The notes under the pieces: model-generated
Seen by the model: only the letters and a program-made list of their open reading frames with translations
Databases searched by the model: none
What the model was told of the DNA's origin: nothing
Assembly: GCA_964550375.1 (NCBI GenBank)
Contig: CAZJYX010000018.1
Span: forward strand, 16,864-80,863
DNA from: JAAYXS01 sp964550375
GTDB taxonomy: Bacteria > Planctomycetota > Phycisphaerae > UBA1845 > Fen-1342
Direction of reading: 5' to 3'
Length of the DNA stretch: 64,000 bases
Program-made: the position numbers and the translations under genes
Shown: positions 9,555-18,005 of the stretch, piece after piece
How the letters are laid out: every line of letters starts with the position of its first letter
Numbering within the stretch: the stretch's first letter is position 1

Positions 9555-11033
9555 CTACTCGAAGCGGTGCTCGATAACTCGCACCAGCGGCTCATCGAGG
9601 CGGCCGCGCGGATCGTAGGCCCGCACGGTGATTCGGATGGCGTACGGCCAGGTGCGGAAACGCTTGTTCGCCGAAGTGTCGGCCGAGGTTGGGTCCAGCC
9701 GGCCGAAGTCCGCTTCCCGCGCGCTGCCCACCAGCGCGTCACGGTTAGCCGGCGTATCAGGCACGAACAGGTATGTGTCGCCGGGGAAGACCTCGGTCCA
9801 GCGGGGCATGTCGTGGCGCTGGGCCGTCGACAGGTCATCTGGATTGATGGTGTCATATTCCAGGCTGTTGCGTGGGTCCTCGGGCATGAGGAACTCGACC
9901 TGGAACCAGGCGCAGCCGGGCAGGAGGTGCAGGCCGAGGTTGCCGGAGAGTTGCACCGGGGGGTTGGGGACAACGGTGGCCATATGGTGGACGTTGGCGG
10001 CCCCCGGCCAGCCCGCGTACATGAGAGAGTCTACGCGGTCCCTGACGTATGGATGCCAGGTTGGAAAGCTCGTGATGGTTCCAAACTGGTAGGGCCGCTT
10101 GTAGACGGCCGGCTCGTCGAGATACTGCCAGCCACCCATTGGCTCGAGTATTCCAAGAAAGCGCGGGAGATCAAAGGCGACGACGTCGCCGGGCAGGGTT
10201 CCCATTCCCAGGTAGGCTTGCAGGTGCGGTCTGCCTACGACCATAGCATCACGCGCTACGGTATTCAGGCCTAAGGGCGGCCCCGTGTACGTGTAGTCCC
10301 CGGTCGGCGTAATGATGGTGGCGCGCCGACTGAGGTGCCACTGGTCGGCGGGGATCCGGCTGAGCGTGCTCCCGGCGATCGTGTTCTGGATGTGCACACT
10401 ACTGGCGGCAGCCGGGTAGTCGAAATTCACGCCGTCGTAGGTAGGCTCGGCCAATGCGGCGTGGCCGTAGATCACCATGGTCGGGGAGAACTTGGCGCCG
10501 TCGCGGGCGGCCTGGGCCAGATCGCCGGCCGTGGTGGGATCATGCGGCGGCGCCTTCGAGACCGTGGGTCGATCGGTGAAGAACATCAGGATGTCGGCCC
10601 GCGGGTCGCTGTAGTGGTCGTTGGCAAGCGGCGCGGTTTCCGGGTCGTAGCCGGTCGCCTGTGCCGGATCGCCGACCAGAACGCGGTGGAATTGGCGGGC
10701 GTCGAGGCCGGCCTGGGTGAGGGCGGCCGGCTGGGTGCGGCCGACGAGGAGCAGCACGCCACGGCTGGGGTTGCAGGCCGCGAGGTCGGCCTGGATCTCG
10801 CGCACGAGATGACGCATGCGGTTCTGGACTTCGGAGTAGGCCGCTGCCTGCCGGGTCGTGTCAACCGTGACGGTGAAGACCACGCCGACGACGGTCAGGG
10901 CGAGGCTGAGCACGGCCAGCGAGACGAGCATCTCGACGAGCGTGAAGGCGGGGCGAGCGCAGCATAGCGGGTCGCGCCGCGGCGTGGCGGCACGTACTCG
11001 GCGGCAGTCAGGTTGTTCACGGCGGCGCGTCAT
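9555..11033 (-). CDS. Type II secretion/type IV pilus pseudopilin, GspJ/PilW-like
   Basis: 492-residue exported protein with a class III (prepilin) signal: a 28-residue basic leader, then AFTLVEMLVSLAVLSLALTV with the processing site before Phe and the Glu+5. A prepilin peptidase (not in this window) would cleave and methylate it. The body after the helix contains a heptad-like stretch (RMRHLVREIQADLAAC) and a long unassigned globular region rich in short polar loops, much larger than standard GspJ (about 200 residues). Its ATG overlaps the stop codon of the upstream gene (ATGA), so translation is probably coupled. It is the last gene of the compact pseudopilin run. Confidence 0.82.
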   Translation of the reverse strand: MTRRREQPDCRRVRAATPRRDPLCCARPAFTLVEMLVSLAVLSLALTVVGVVFTVTVDTTRQAAAYSEVQNRMRHLVREIQADLAACNPSRGVLLLVGRTQPAALTQAGLDARQFHRVLVGDPAQATGYDPETAPLANDHYSDPRADILMFFTDRPTVSKAPPHDPTTAGDLAQAARDGAKFSPTMVIYGHAALAEPTYDGVNFDYPAAASSVHIQNTIAGSTLSRIPADQWHLSRRATIITPTGDYTYTGPPLGLNTVARDAMVVGRPHLQAYLGMGTLPGDVVAFDLPRFLGILEPMGGWQYLDEPAVYKRPYQFGTITSFPTWHPYVRDRVDSLMYAGWPGAANVHHMATVVPNPPVQLSGNLGLHLLPGCAWFQVEFLMPEDPRNSLEYDTINPDDLSTAQRHDMPRWTEVFPGDTYLFVPDTPANRDALVGSAREADFGRLDPTSADTSANKRFRTWPYAIRITVRAYDPRGRLDEPLVRVIEHRFE

Positions 11034-12439
11034 GGCACCTCAGCCAGACGAACGATGCGCCGGGCCACGGACAGGACCGGCGAACGATCGTCGAAGATGG
11101 GTGTGCCGTCGGGCTGCCAGCCGGTAATCGCTGGTGGGATCACCCACACCGGCCAGTCAGCCGTGCTGCCGGTCGCTCGCACCCAGGGGTAGTAGCCGTT
11201 GTTCTTGACGACGATTTCGTAGTTCTCGCCGCCAAGATCAGCGCTCCGCGTGACCTCGTAGATCGGCAGGGTATTGGGGGCGTGCGGCACGAACCCGGCC
11301 AGACGCGGCCCGGCGGTAGGCGCTGCGCCAAGCCCAGTAGGTCGGTCACAGTTGACCGCAGGGATGAAGATGCTGCCGGGCATCAGGACCTCGAAAAGAT
11401 CCTTGTGGCATTCGAAACGCAATTCGGGCGGATCCAGAAAATCCGGGTCGAGCACGCGATCCGCTCCGGCGTACGCCGTATCAGGAACAAGCGGCAGCCG
11501 CGTGAATGTCCCTAGCCAAGGCACCGGCGTTGGGGTAATCAGCGGCGTGCCGCGCGCGCCGGCGGCCAGCCCCGGACGCGGGCTAATCATCCCGGCCGGG
11601 TTGAACGACGCGAAGCCGAGCTCGCCGCCCCCCGCCGCCACGCCGCGCGGGCGGCGAATGGCCATCGCGATGAACTCGTACAATAGCGGGTCGCTACCGT
11701 CGGCGTAGGAGACGCGCCGGTAGAATGCGAGCCAGGTGATGTCACGCTGTATGGCGCGGCGGCGTGCCAGTTCGGTCACTGGATTGACAGTTTCCTGGTG
11801 ACCGCCCATAGCGGGCACGAACTCGTAAGCGGACCAGGTACCTTCCGCCTGGACGGGCGGGTAGACCGTGGCGACGGACGGCAGCAGCGTGGCCGTCCAT
11901 GGTCGGCTGGACCACTCCGGTTCATCGTATTCCAGGAATACGGCATCCAAGGGCAGCAGGCGGGTGACCCATTCAGCGACCGCAGCCTCGACGTCCCGAT
12001 AGACGCTGGGGGCAAGATCGGACGGCAACGAATCGACGTCTGGATCGTATGCCAGGTTGAACGTGGGCGGCACAAACGGACGGACCTTGATCAAAGGTTC
12101 GTAATCGTGGTCTGGGAATGTGCGTCTCTCCGGTGTCACGGTGGTATCCCGGCGCGGCACGAATAGGTCGGAGTAGTAGGTCGGCGCGGTGGCTGTTACG
12201 CTGGCCTTCAAATCCCGGCGCAGGCGGATGCAGCGTTCGAGCACGTCCAGGGCGTACTCGGCGGCGGCTTCGCCCGTGCCGCGCTCAATCGTGTCACGCG
12301 TATATTTGAGCCCGACCGGCAGCGCGGCGCCGATGACCAGCAGCCCGAAGCCGAGGATGACCAGCGCGATCATCATCTCGGCCAGGCTGAACGCGGGCGC
12401 AGCAGCGCTATGTCGGAGCTTGACTCGGCTCAGTCGCAT
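11030..12439 (-). CDS. Prepilin-type N-terminal cleavage/methylation protein (GspI/GspJ-like)
   Basis: 469-residue pseudopilin-like protein. After a short leader the class III signal reads AFSLAEMMIALVILGFGLLV, with the conserved Glu+5 and a hydrophobic helix for assembly into a pilus or pseudopilus. Downstream is a large Pro/Asp-rich extracytoplasmic domain with no motif I can name. The start at 12439 is chosen over an in-frame ATG at 12547: AGAGGA stands 6 bases upstream of 12439 and only 11 bases separate it from the previous stop, whereas 12547 would overlap that gene by about 97 bases. Its 3' end overlaps the next gene by 4 bases. Confidence 0.82.
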   Translation of the reverse strand: MRLSRVKLRHSAAAPAFSLAEMMIALVILGFGLLVIGAALPVGLKYTRDTIERGTGEAAAEYALDVLERCIRLRRDLKASVTATAPTYYSDLFVPRRDTTVTPERRTFPDHDYEPLIKVRPFVPPTFNLAYDPDVDSLPSDLAPSVYRDVEAAVAEWVTRLLPLDAVFLEYDEPEWSSRPWTATLLPSVATVYPPVQAEGTWSAYEFVPAMGGHQETVNPVTELARRRAIQRDITWLAFYRRVSYADGSDPLLYEFIAMAIRRPRGVAAGGGELGFASFNPAGMISPRPGLAAGARGTPLITPTPVPWLGTFTRLPLVPDTAYAGADRVLDPDFLDPPELRFECHKDLFEVLMPGSIFIPAVNCDRPTGLGAAPTAGPRLAGFVPHAPNTLPIYEVTRSADLGGENYEIVVKNNGYYPWVRATGSTADWPVWVIPPAITGWQPDGTPIFDDRSPVLSVARRIVRLAEVP

Positions 12440-12450
12440 GCCGAAATCCT

Positions 12451-13344
12451 CTATCTTTTTCCCATCACCAGCTCGCCGCCGAAGCGGCTTACGAGGTACG
12501 GCCGGGCGTTGCCCTTCAACCAGTCCTGCCGAACTTGACCCAGCCAAGCTTGTTTACCCAGCGACAAGAAGGCGCTGCGCCCGTACAGGGCGACCCCGGT
12601 GAAGTTGTACCGCTCATAGGGCCGGTTGTTGCCGCCTACCACTTCATCGATCCGACTGCGATCCTTCTCCTCGCGGCTCAGCGGGTCGTAGGCCTTCAGC
12701 GGCAGCAGGCTCAGCGTCGTCCGCAAACCCGTCTGCGGGTCGAAGACGATCAGGAAGTCGTCGGCCTGGAAGAAGCTCTCCGTCGGATTGCCGGCATCAA
12801 GCGTAAAAGAAAGGCCGTCACCGTCGTCAATCTGACCGTTCAGGACCATGCCCGCGCCAAAATTGCTGAACAGGCTCATCGCCCCATCGCTGACCGGTAC
12901 CCGGCGACTGTTGGTATCGAGCGCCTCGACCGGCGCGACCCACACATCTTCCGGCAACTGCGTCGACGCGGCCCCCGCGCGGCGCTCGAAGTACTGGCGA
13001 AACTCGATGCGCCCGTTCGAGTGGACGTACGGGACCGCGACGTAGCTGTACAGCACAATGTGTTGCCGGCCGCGCGGTCGCTGCGGTTCGGCGCTGGCGT
13101 CGGAGTCCCACTCGCCGGGGACGAAGCGGACGGCCGTGGGACTCATGTCGGCCAGGGCCGACAGGTGGGCGCGCGTCAGGGCCCCGTTGACGACCTGCGT
13201 GGCCTGGCTGTGGCGCGACTGCGTGGCCATCGCGTTGAGCCCGGGCACGGCCATCGCCAGCACAAGCACGATTACGCCGATCACCACGACCATCTCGGTC
13301 ATTGTGAAGGCGCCACGTTGTGCCGACGTCGTTCTCAAGGTCAT
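12451..13344 (-). CDS. GspH/FimT-like pseudopilin
   Basis: About 297 residues. The class III signal is GAFTMTEMVVVIGVIVLVLA with Glu+5, followed by the typical helix NAMATQSRHSQATQVVNGAL and an extracytoplasmic domain that includes a DDGDGLSF loop. GspH/FimT proteins are minor tip pseudopilins. The start is uncertain: ATG 13344 gives MTLRT, which matches the start MTLRT of the preceding pseudopilin, but the GGGAG motif lies only 1 base upstream of it and better fits a TTG two codons later (13338); an ATG at 13401 would overlap the previous gene by 20 bases. Confidence 0.8.
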   Translation of the reverse strand: MTLRTTSAQRGAFTMTEMVVVIGVIVLVLAMAVPGLNAMATQSRHSQATQVVNGALTRAHLSALADMSPTAVRFVPGEWDSDASAEPQRPRGRQHIVLYSYVAVPYVHSNGRIEFRQYFERRAGAASTQLPEDVWVAPVEALDTNSRRVPVSDGAMSLFSNFGAGMVLNGQIDDGDGLSFTLDAGNPTESFFQADDFLIVFDPQTGLRTTLSLLPLKAYDPLSREEKDRSRIDEVVGGNNRPYERYNFTGVALYGRSAFLSLGKQAWLGQVRQDWLKGNARPYLVSRFGGELVMGKR

Positions 13345-13381
13345 ACTCCCGCAGCCGGCCGGCCGCGATCCAGGCCCGCAC

Positions 13382-14350
13382 CTAGTTGGTATCGGGCACA
13401 TAAGTCTCCTGCTCCGCGTACCCGACGGCCCGCACCCAACCGGCCCGTTCGTGCGTGGACGTGGCGTCCAGCAAGCCGCTCAGGGGGTCCGCCGCTCTGG
13501 CCGCCGGCGTCGGGAACGGCACGCTGTAGATCCAGCGGGCCGGCTCCAGCAGGCTGTCGTCGCCGAATTCGGCCGCAACGCGCTCCGAGTTGGCGCCGCG
13601 CGAACGCAGCACGGGTATGCGATCAGTCACGACCCAGTTTCCATTCGTGTCCGCCCCCAGTTTCACGTACAGGAAGTAATCCAGCGGCACACCCCAGACG
13701 TCCTCAATGGCCATTACGTCCACGGTGCCGGGCTCGCCCGGCGTCGCGGGGTTGCCCGTCGGGTTGACGAAGTCGTCGTCCTCGTCCGGCGCGGCGCGCC
13801 GCTTCATACGCGCCTCGGGCACGGCTGACAGCGAACCCGGGCTGAAGACGCGCAGGTAGGTGTAGAGCGCGCGACTGTCGTCCCACATGGGCGAGCGCTC
13901 CGACAGGTCCACGGCGTCCGACATAAAGTCGAAGTTCAGGTCGCGCCGCAGCCGGTTGGCCAGCGTCCACGGCGAGTACGACCCGTACGCCGCCTCGGGC
14001 TCCAGCACGGCGTACACCGAGTTGGACTGCGGCGAGGGGCGAAGCTGGTACGGCGGGTAGGGCCCGAAGGTCCGGCCACCCGGCCGCCGGGGGTTGTCGT
14101 AGATCATGCCGAGCGGGTTTTCCACCGCGAACTGGTCAATCGCGCCGTGGACGGCGCTCATGATGGTGCGCGTGGCGGCCACACGCTGGCCGTGCACAAC
14201 CTGGTTGCCGATGGTCAGCACCATGCCGGCCAGCAGGCCGATGATGACGATCACGATCAGCAGCTCGACGAGCGTGAAGGCCGGTCGGCGGATCGCGTTG
14301 GTCGTGCGAGCCGGCTGCCGGGCGCCAGGATGTGCCAGAATCGTGGGCAT
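13382..14350 (-). CDS. Type II secretion major-pseudopilin-like protein (GspG family-like)
   Basis: 322 residues with a 23-residue leader, then AFTLVELLIVIVIIGLLAGM, the classical prepilin methylation motif with Phe+1 and Glu+5. The following helix (VAATRTIMSAVHGAIDQFAV) matches the GspG pattern of a long N-terminal helix leading into a small beta domain, but the body is about twice as long as GspG. The gene starts inside the stop codon of the preceding gene (TAATG), which implies translational coupling. It sits in the middle of five consecutive prepilin-type genes. Confidence 0.84.
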   Translation of the reverse strand: MPTILAHPGARQPARTTNAIRRPAFTLVELLIVIVIIGLLAGMVLTIGNQVVHGQRVAATRTIMSAVHGAIDQFAVENPLGMIYDNPRRPGGRTFGPYPPYQLRPSPQSNSVYAVLEPEAAYGSYSPWTLANRLRRDLNFDFMSDAVDLSERSPMWDDSRALYTYLRVFSPGSLSAVPEARMKRRAAPDEDDDFVNPTGNPATPGEPGTVDVMAIEDVWGVPLDYFLYVKLGADTNGNWVVTDRIPVLRSRGANSERVAAEFGDDSLLEPARWIYSVPFPTPAARAADPLSGLLDATSTHERAGWVRAVGYAEQETYVPDTN

Positions 14351-15441
14351 TAGCGGCTGTTGTGCTGGAAGTTAGTAATGTCGTCGCCCGTGCCGTACAC
14401 GCCGTCATTGCCCGGGCTTATGAGGAGGTACGAATCGCGCCGCTGCGGCGACAGCGCGGCCTGCACGGCCATATTCCGGATGTAGCAGGCGAACGAGATG
14501 CTTTCGTCGTAAGTGGGAAAACTCGCGGGGGCGGTGGGTGGGTAGCCACTCAGATCCTCTGGCACCATCGCCAGCCGGTGTTCCGGCGCGCCGGCCCGCA
14601 GGATCAGGCGGTCGGCATGGGTCGGATCGACCAGGCGGCCGTTGTCCTCCCAGTGGTAGATGCCGCGGCTGGTCGGATCGCTGAACTCGCGGCCCTGGTC
14701 GACCATGTAGATGCCGGCCGGATCGGCCTTCCAGTACAGGACCGGGAAGCCGAAGCCGTCTAGGAACATGGGGTGGGGGCGGACGGGCGCGTCGCCGCTC
14801 CCGGCGAAAGCATCGACCTCCGCGGGAATCTCAAAGCTGCCGGTTTCGCGATCCCATTCGCTCATGCGGATCTTGGTGGTGTCGACGTAGGGCCCGGAGC
14901 GCGGCTGCAGCGGTCGGCCGTCGTCGCGCAGGGCATAGGCGCCGCTCCGGTAGGGGTTGTCGTCAACGTTCTCGTCATGGGTATCCTGCGACCAGTACGT
15001 GCTGATCGGCGGGTTAGCAGTGCGGAAAGTCCGGAAGCCGGGCGTGCCCAGCCCGTCGGCACCGGCTAGGGCCCATACGAGGAAGCCGGCGCCGGCCACG
15101 CGGATGGGGCCACTCGGCGCGCCGTCGAGGCCGCTGTAAGGACTAGCGACGAGGCCGTAGGGCAGGCTGCCGCTGCCGCCATCGGCATCGGAGAAGGACG
15201 GTGGGAAATCGCCGCCGACTAGCGTGTCGGCCTGGAAGGTTTGCAGGCCGGTTTCGAGCGTGGCGAGCACGGCGCGGGTAGCCGTGTCGCGGGCAGTGTT
15301 TCGCACGGCGTTGACCGCCGGCACGAGCAGCCCGATTAGCACGCCGATGATGACGATCACGACCATGAGCTCGACGAGAGAGAATGCCCGTGGTTGGGTG
15401 CGGCGCGGGGCCGGGTTCTGAGTCCTCAGTGTCATCGTCAT
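14350..15441 (-). CDS. Prepilin-type protein with C-terminal LLISPG motif
   Basis: About 363 residues. Class III signal AFSLVELMVVIVIIGVLIGL, then a long helix and an extracytoplasmic body. The C-terminal stretch YLLISPGNDGVYGTGDD is nearly the same as the end of the adjacent upstream paralogue (FMLISPGRDARYGTADD), so the two probably arose by duplication. Start choice: ATG 15441 gives MTMTLRT; AGGAG sits ideally (7 bases) for the second ATG at 15435. An in-frame ATG at 15498 that overlaps the previous stop (TGATG) would add 19 residues and is a real alternative. Confidence 0.82.
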   Translation of the reverse strand: MTMTLRTQNPAPRRTQPRAFSLVELMVVIVIIGVLIGLLVPAVNAVRNTARDTATRAVLATLETGLQTFQADTLVGGDFPPSFSDADGGSGSLPYGLVASPYSGLDGAPSGPIRVAGAGFLVWALAGADGLGTPGFRTFRTANPPISTYWSQDTHDENVDDNPYRSGAYALRDDGRPLQPRSGPYVDTTKIRMSEWDRETGSFEIPAEVDAFAGSGDAPVRPHPMFLDGFGFPVLYWKADPAGIYMVDQGREFSDPTSRGIYHWEDNGRLVDPTHADRLILRAGAPEHRLAMVPEDLSGYPPTAPASFPTYDESISFACYIRNMAVQAALSPQRRDSYLLISPGNDGVYGTGDDITNFQHNSR

Positions 15442-15497
15442 ACTCCTGCCGGGCTTGCTCCGGTTCGGACGCGGGCGTCCGGCGGCGCGTGTTGGCA

Positions 15498-16502
15498 TCA
15501 GAAGCTGCGCACGTCGTCGGCGGTTCCGTAGCGGGCATCGCGGCCCGGCGAAATCAGCATGAAAGTATCAGGTTGTCGCGGCCACACGCGGCCGCCGTCG
15601 CCGTGATCAGTGCCCTCGAAGAGGTTACGGTCGTAGATGGCGTTCATGAACGTATCCGGGTCCGGTCGGGCGCGCGGGTCATCCGGATCGTAGCCCAGTA
15701 CGGCCAGGGCATGGAAGTAATCGGAGCCGGGCAGCTTGCCGGCGCCGAGGTCCCAGCCGTCCTGCGTGACCTGGTAGAACCCGTGGCCGCCAACGCTGCC
15801 GGTGAAGACGGCGTTGTCGGACTGGTCGTACACTCCGGCCAGGCTGGGATTAGCTTGCACGTTGCCGGTGGAGAGGGCATTCTTGGCATGCGGGTTGGCG
15901 ACGTAGTAGAGAATCGGGTAGCCGAAGGCATCGATGAAGAACGGGATGCGATCGTTGCTCCAGACGGTGCTGCCCGCGGCCGAGCCGCCTTGGGTAAGCG
16001 CGTCGGGAACCCTGCCGACATAGCCGTGGCGGGCTTTGTAGATGGTGGGGGTCGGGGCTTCCTCGCCGCTGGCCTCGACGTAGCGGCTCTGGCGGGTGTA
16101 CTCGACTTCGGAGTCGGGATCGTACCAGTCCAGCCAGTCGCTGCTTTCGTAGAGGCGGCTGGGCTTGATGTAGCCGCGCAGGTCCGGGCCGGAAAGTTGC
16201 AGGACCAGCCACTGGGCGCCACTGAGATAGACGCCGGCACCGTCGGCTTCGAAGGGATTCTCGCCACGCGAGACGGGGTACTTCTCGAGCTCGGTGCGGA
16301 ACATCTCGCAGCCCTTGCCGATCGAGGCAATGGTGCCGCGGGAGGCGGCGGCCTTGGCCTGGTTGCGGGCGCTGTTGATGGCCGGGACGAGCATGCCGAC
16401 CAGCAGGGAGATGATCCCGATGACGGTAAGGAGCTCAATCAGCGTGAAGGCGGACCGCGCTCGGCGTGGGCCGTTGTGTATGTGATATGTCATGCGTCTC
16501 AT
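15498..16502 (-). CDS. Prepilin-type protein, GspG-like, with C-terminal LLISPG motif
   Basis: 334 residues. The leader MRRMTYHIHNGPRRARS precedes AFTLIELLTVIGIISLLVGM, with the prepilin peptidase site and Glu+5. The following helix (INSARNQAKAAASRGTIASI) resembles the GspG/DUF1559-type organisation common in planctomycetes. The C-terminus carries FMLISPGRDARYGTADD, a motif shared with the next gene. GAGG lies 8 bases before the ATG. It is the first of the five pseudopilin genes and starts 34 bases after the GspF/PilC gene, so the whole run is likely one transcript. Confidence 0.84.
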   Translation of the reverse strand: MRRMTYHIHNGPRRARSAFTLIELLTVIGIISLLVGMLVPAINSARNQAKAAASRGTIASIGKGCEMFRTELEKYPVSRGENPFEADGAGVYLSGAQWLVLQLSGPDLRGYIKPSRLYESSDWLDWYDPDSEVEYTRQSRYVEASGEEAPTPTIYKARHGYVGRVPDALTQGGSAAGSTVWSNDRIPFFIDAFGYPILYYVANPHAKNALSTGNVQANPSLAGVYDQSDNAVFTGSVGGHGFYQVTQDGWDLGAGKLPGSDYFHALAVLGYDPDDPRARPDPDTFMNAIYDRNLFEGTDHGDGGRVWPRQPDTFMLISPGRDARYGTADDVRSF

Positions 16503-16536
16503 GCGTCAAACCTCGCGCCAAGCGTTCGCCGGACCG

Positions 16537-17802
16537 CTACACGCCGCCCTGCAGGCTGTTGATCAGTGCCACCAGGGGGAGGAACAGAGCAACAACAATG
16601 AAACCCACGATCAAGCCCAGGACGACGACCATGATCGGCTCCAGCAGGCTGACCAGGGAGGCGACCAGGGTATCGACCTCATCGTCGTAGTTATCGGCCA
16701 CCTTCGTCAGCATTTTGTCCAGTTCGCCGGTTTCCTCGCCCACGTCCACCATGTTGACGACGAGCGAGTCGACGCACTTGGAGGCCCGCAGGGGGTTGGC
16801 GAAGGTGTCACCCTCGCGGATGGAGTCGTGCACGCGCTGAAGCATGTTGACGTAGACCTCGTTGCCGCTGGTGTCGCGCGTGATCTTGATGGCCTCGAGG
16901 ATGGGCACACCCGCAGAGATCAGCGTGCCCAGGGTGCGGGCGAAGCGCGCCACGCCGGACTTGGAGGCGATCTGCCCGGCCACGGGGACGCTCATGAGCC
17001 CGACGTCCATGATCCAGCGGCCGGCACGTGCCTTGCGCACGAGCTTGACTATGGCGATAAACAATAATGGCGTGCCCATCACTACCAGCCAGCCGGGCGG
17101 GGTACCCGTGGCAAACCACTGCGAAATGGCGATCAGGAGCTTCGTCATGCCGGGCAGCTCCTGGCCGAAATCCAGGAAGATCGCCTCGAACCGCGGCACC
17201 ACGAAGACCATGATGAAAGTTACGATGGCGACGGCGATCGTAATCACGACGGCGGGGTAGACGCAGGCGCCGACGATCTTGCGCTTGAGCTTCTGGGCCT
17301 TCTCCATGAACTCGGCTAAGCGCTGGAGAATCACATCGAGCACGCCGCCGGCCTCGCCGGCCGCGACCATGTTGCAGTACAGGCGGTTGAACGCCTTGGG
17401 ATGGCGTGCCATCGCCTCGGATAGCGTCGCACCGCCCTCGACATCCTCGTGGACCTCCTTTAGCACGCTGCGCAACATGCTGGGCTTCTGCTGCTGTTCG
17501 AGGATGCGGATGCTGCGCAGGATGGGCAGGCCGGCATCCTGGAGCGTCGAGAGCTGGCGGGTAAACGCGGTCAACTGTTTCAGGCTGACCTTGCCGAAGC
17601 CGGTGCCGGCGGCCTTCTTGCGCTTGACGCCGGAGACCTGTCGCGCCACGGAGCGCTTCTTGTCGGTCTTTTCGACGACCTTGGTCGGGAAGTAGCCCAA
17701 GCCGCGCACCTTGGCGACGGCGTCCTCCTTGGTGGGGGCTTCGACGCTGTCCTTGACTTCCTGACCCGAGGAGTTCAGGGCCTCGTATTGAAATACCGCC
17801 AT
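16537..17802 (-). CDS. Type II secretion/type IV pilus inner-membrane platform protein GspF/PilC
   Basis: Polytopic inner-membrane protein of 421 residues that couples the assembly ATPase to the pseudopilus. It shows the two repeated T2SSF domains: residues about 75-200 (FTRQLSTLQDAGLPILRSI) and 280-405 (FARTLGTLISAGVPILEAI), each followed by hydrophobic helices. The N-terminal beta module (FQYEALNSSGQEVKDSVEA) is typical. The ATG is preceded by GGAG at 8 bases. The gene is 203 bases downstream of the ATPase gene on the same strand and 34 bases upstream of the pseudopilins. Confidence 0.93.
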   Translation of the reverse strand: MAVFQYEALNSSGQEVKDSVEAPTKEDAVAKVRGLGYFPTKVVEKTDKKRSVARQVSGVKRKKAAGTGFGKVSLKQLTAFTRQLSTLQDAGLPILRSIRILEQQQKPSMLRSVLKEVHEDVEGGATLSEAMARHPKAFNRLYCNMVAAGEAGGVLDVILQRLAEFMEKAQKLKRKIVGACVYPAVVITIAVAIVTFIMVFVVPRFEAIFLDFGQELPGMTKLLIAISQWFATGTPPGWLVVMGTPLLFIAIVKLVRKARAGRWIMDVGLMSVPVAGQIASKSGVARFARTLGTLISAGVPILEAIKITRDTSGNEVYVNMLQRVHDSIREGDTFANPLRASKCVDSLVVNMVDVGEETGELDKMLTKVADNYDDEVDTLVASLVSLLEPIMVVVLGLIVGFIVVALFLPLVALINSLQGGV

Positions 17803-18005
17803 CGCATTAACTCCATGCTGGCGTTACCACCTGCGCTGCGGACTCGGTCGAATTGACCCATCCCAACCGGTCCACGTCTCCGAATACGCCCCGGCCTGCA
17901 CACCATTATTCTCGCCCACCAAGTGGCCGAACAGGCGCGCTTTATTATCGGACGTATAGCTGCGGGCCATTGCGTCCGGCCCCGCGCTACGAGCCACCGA
18001 GCCAC

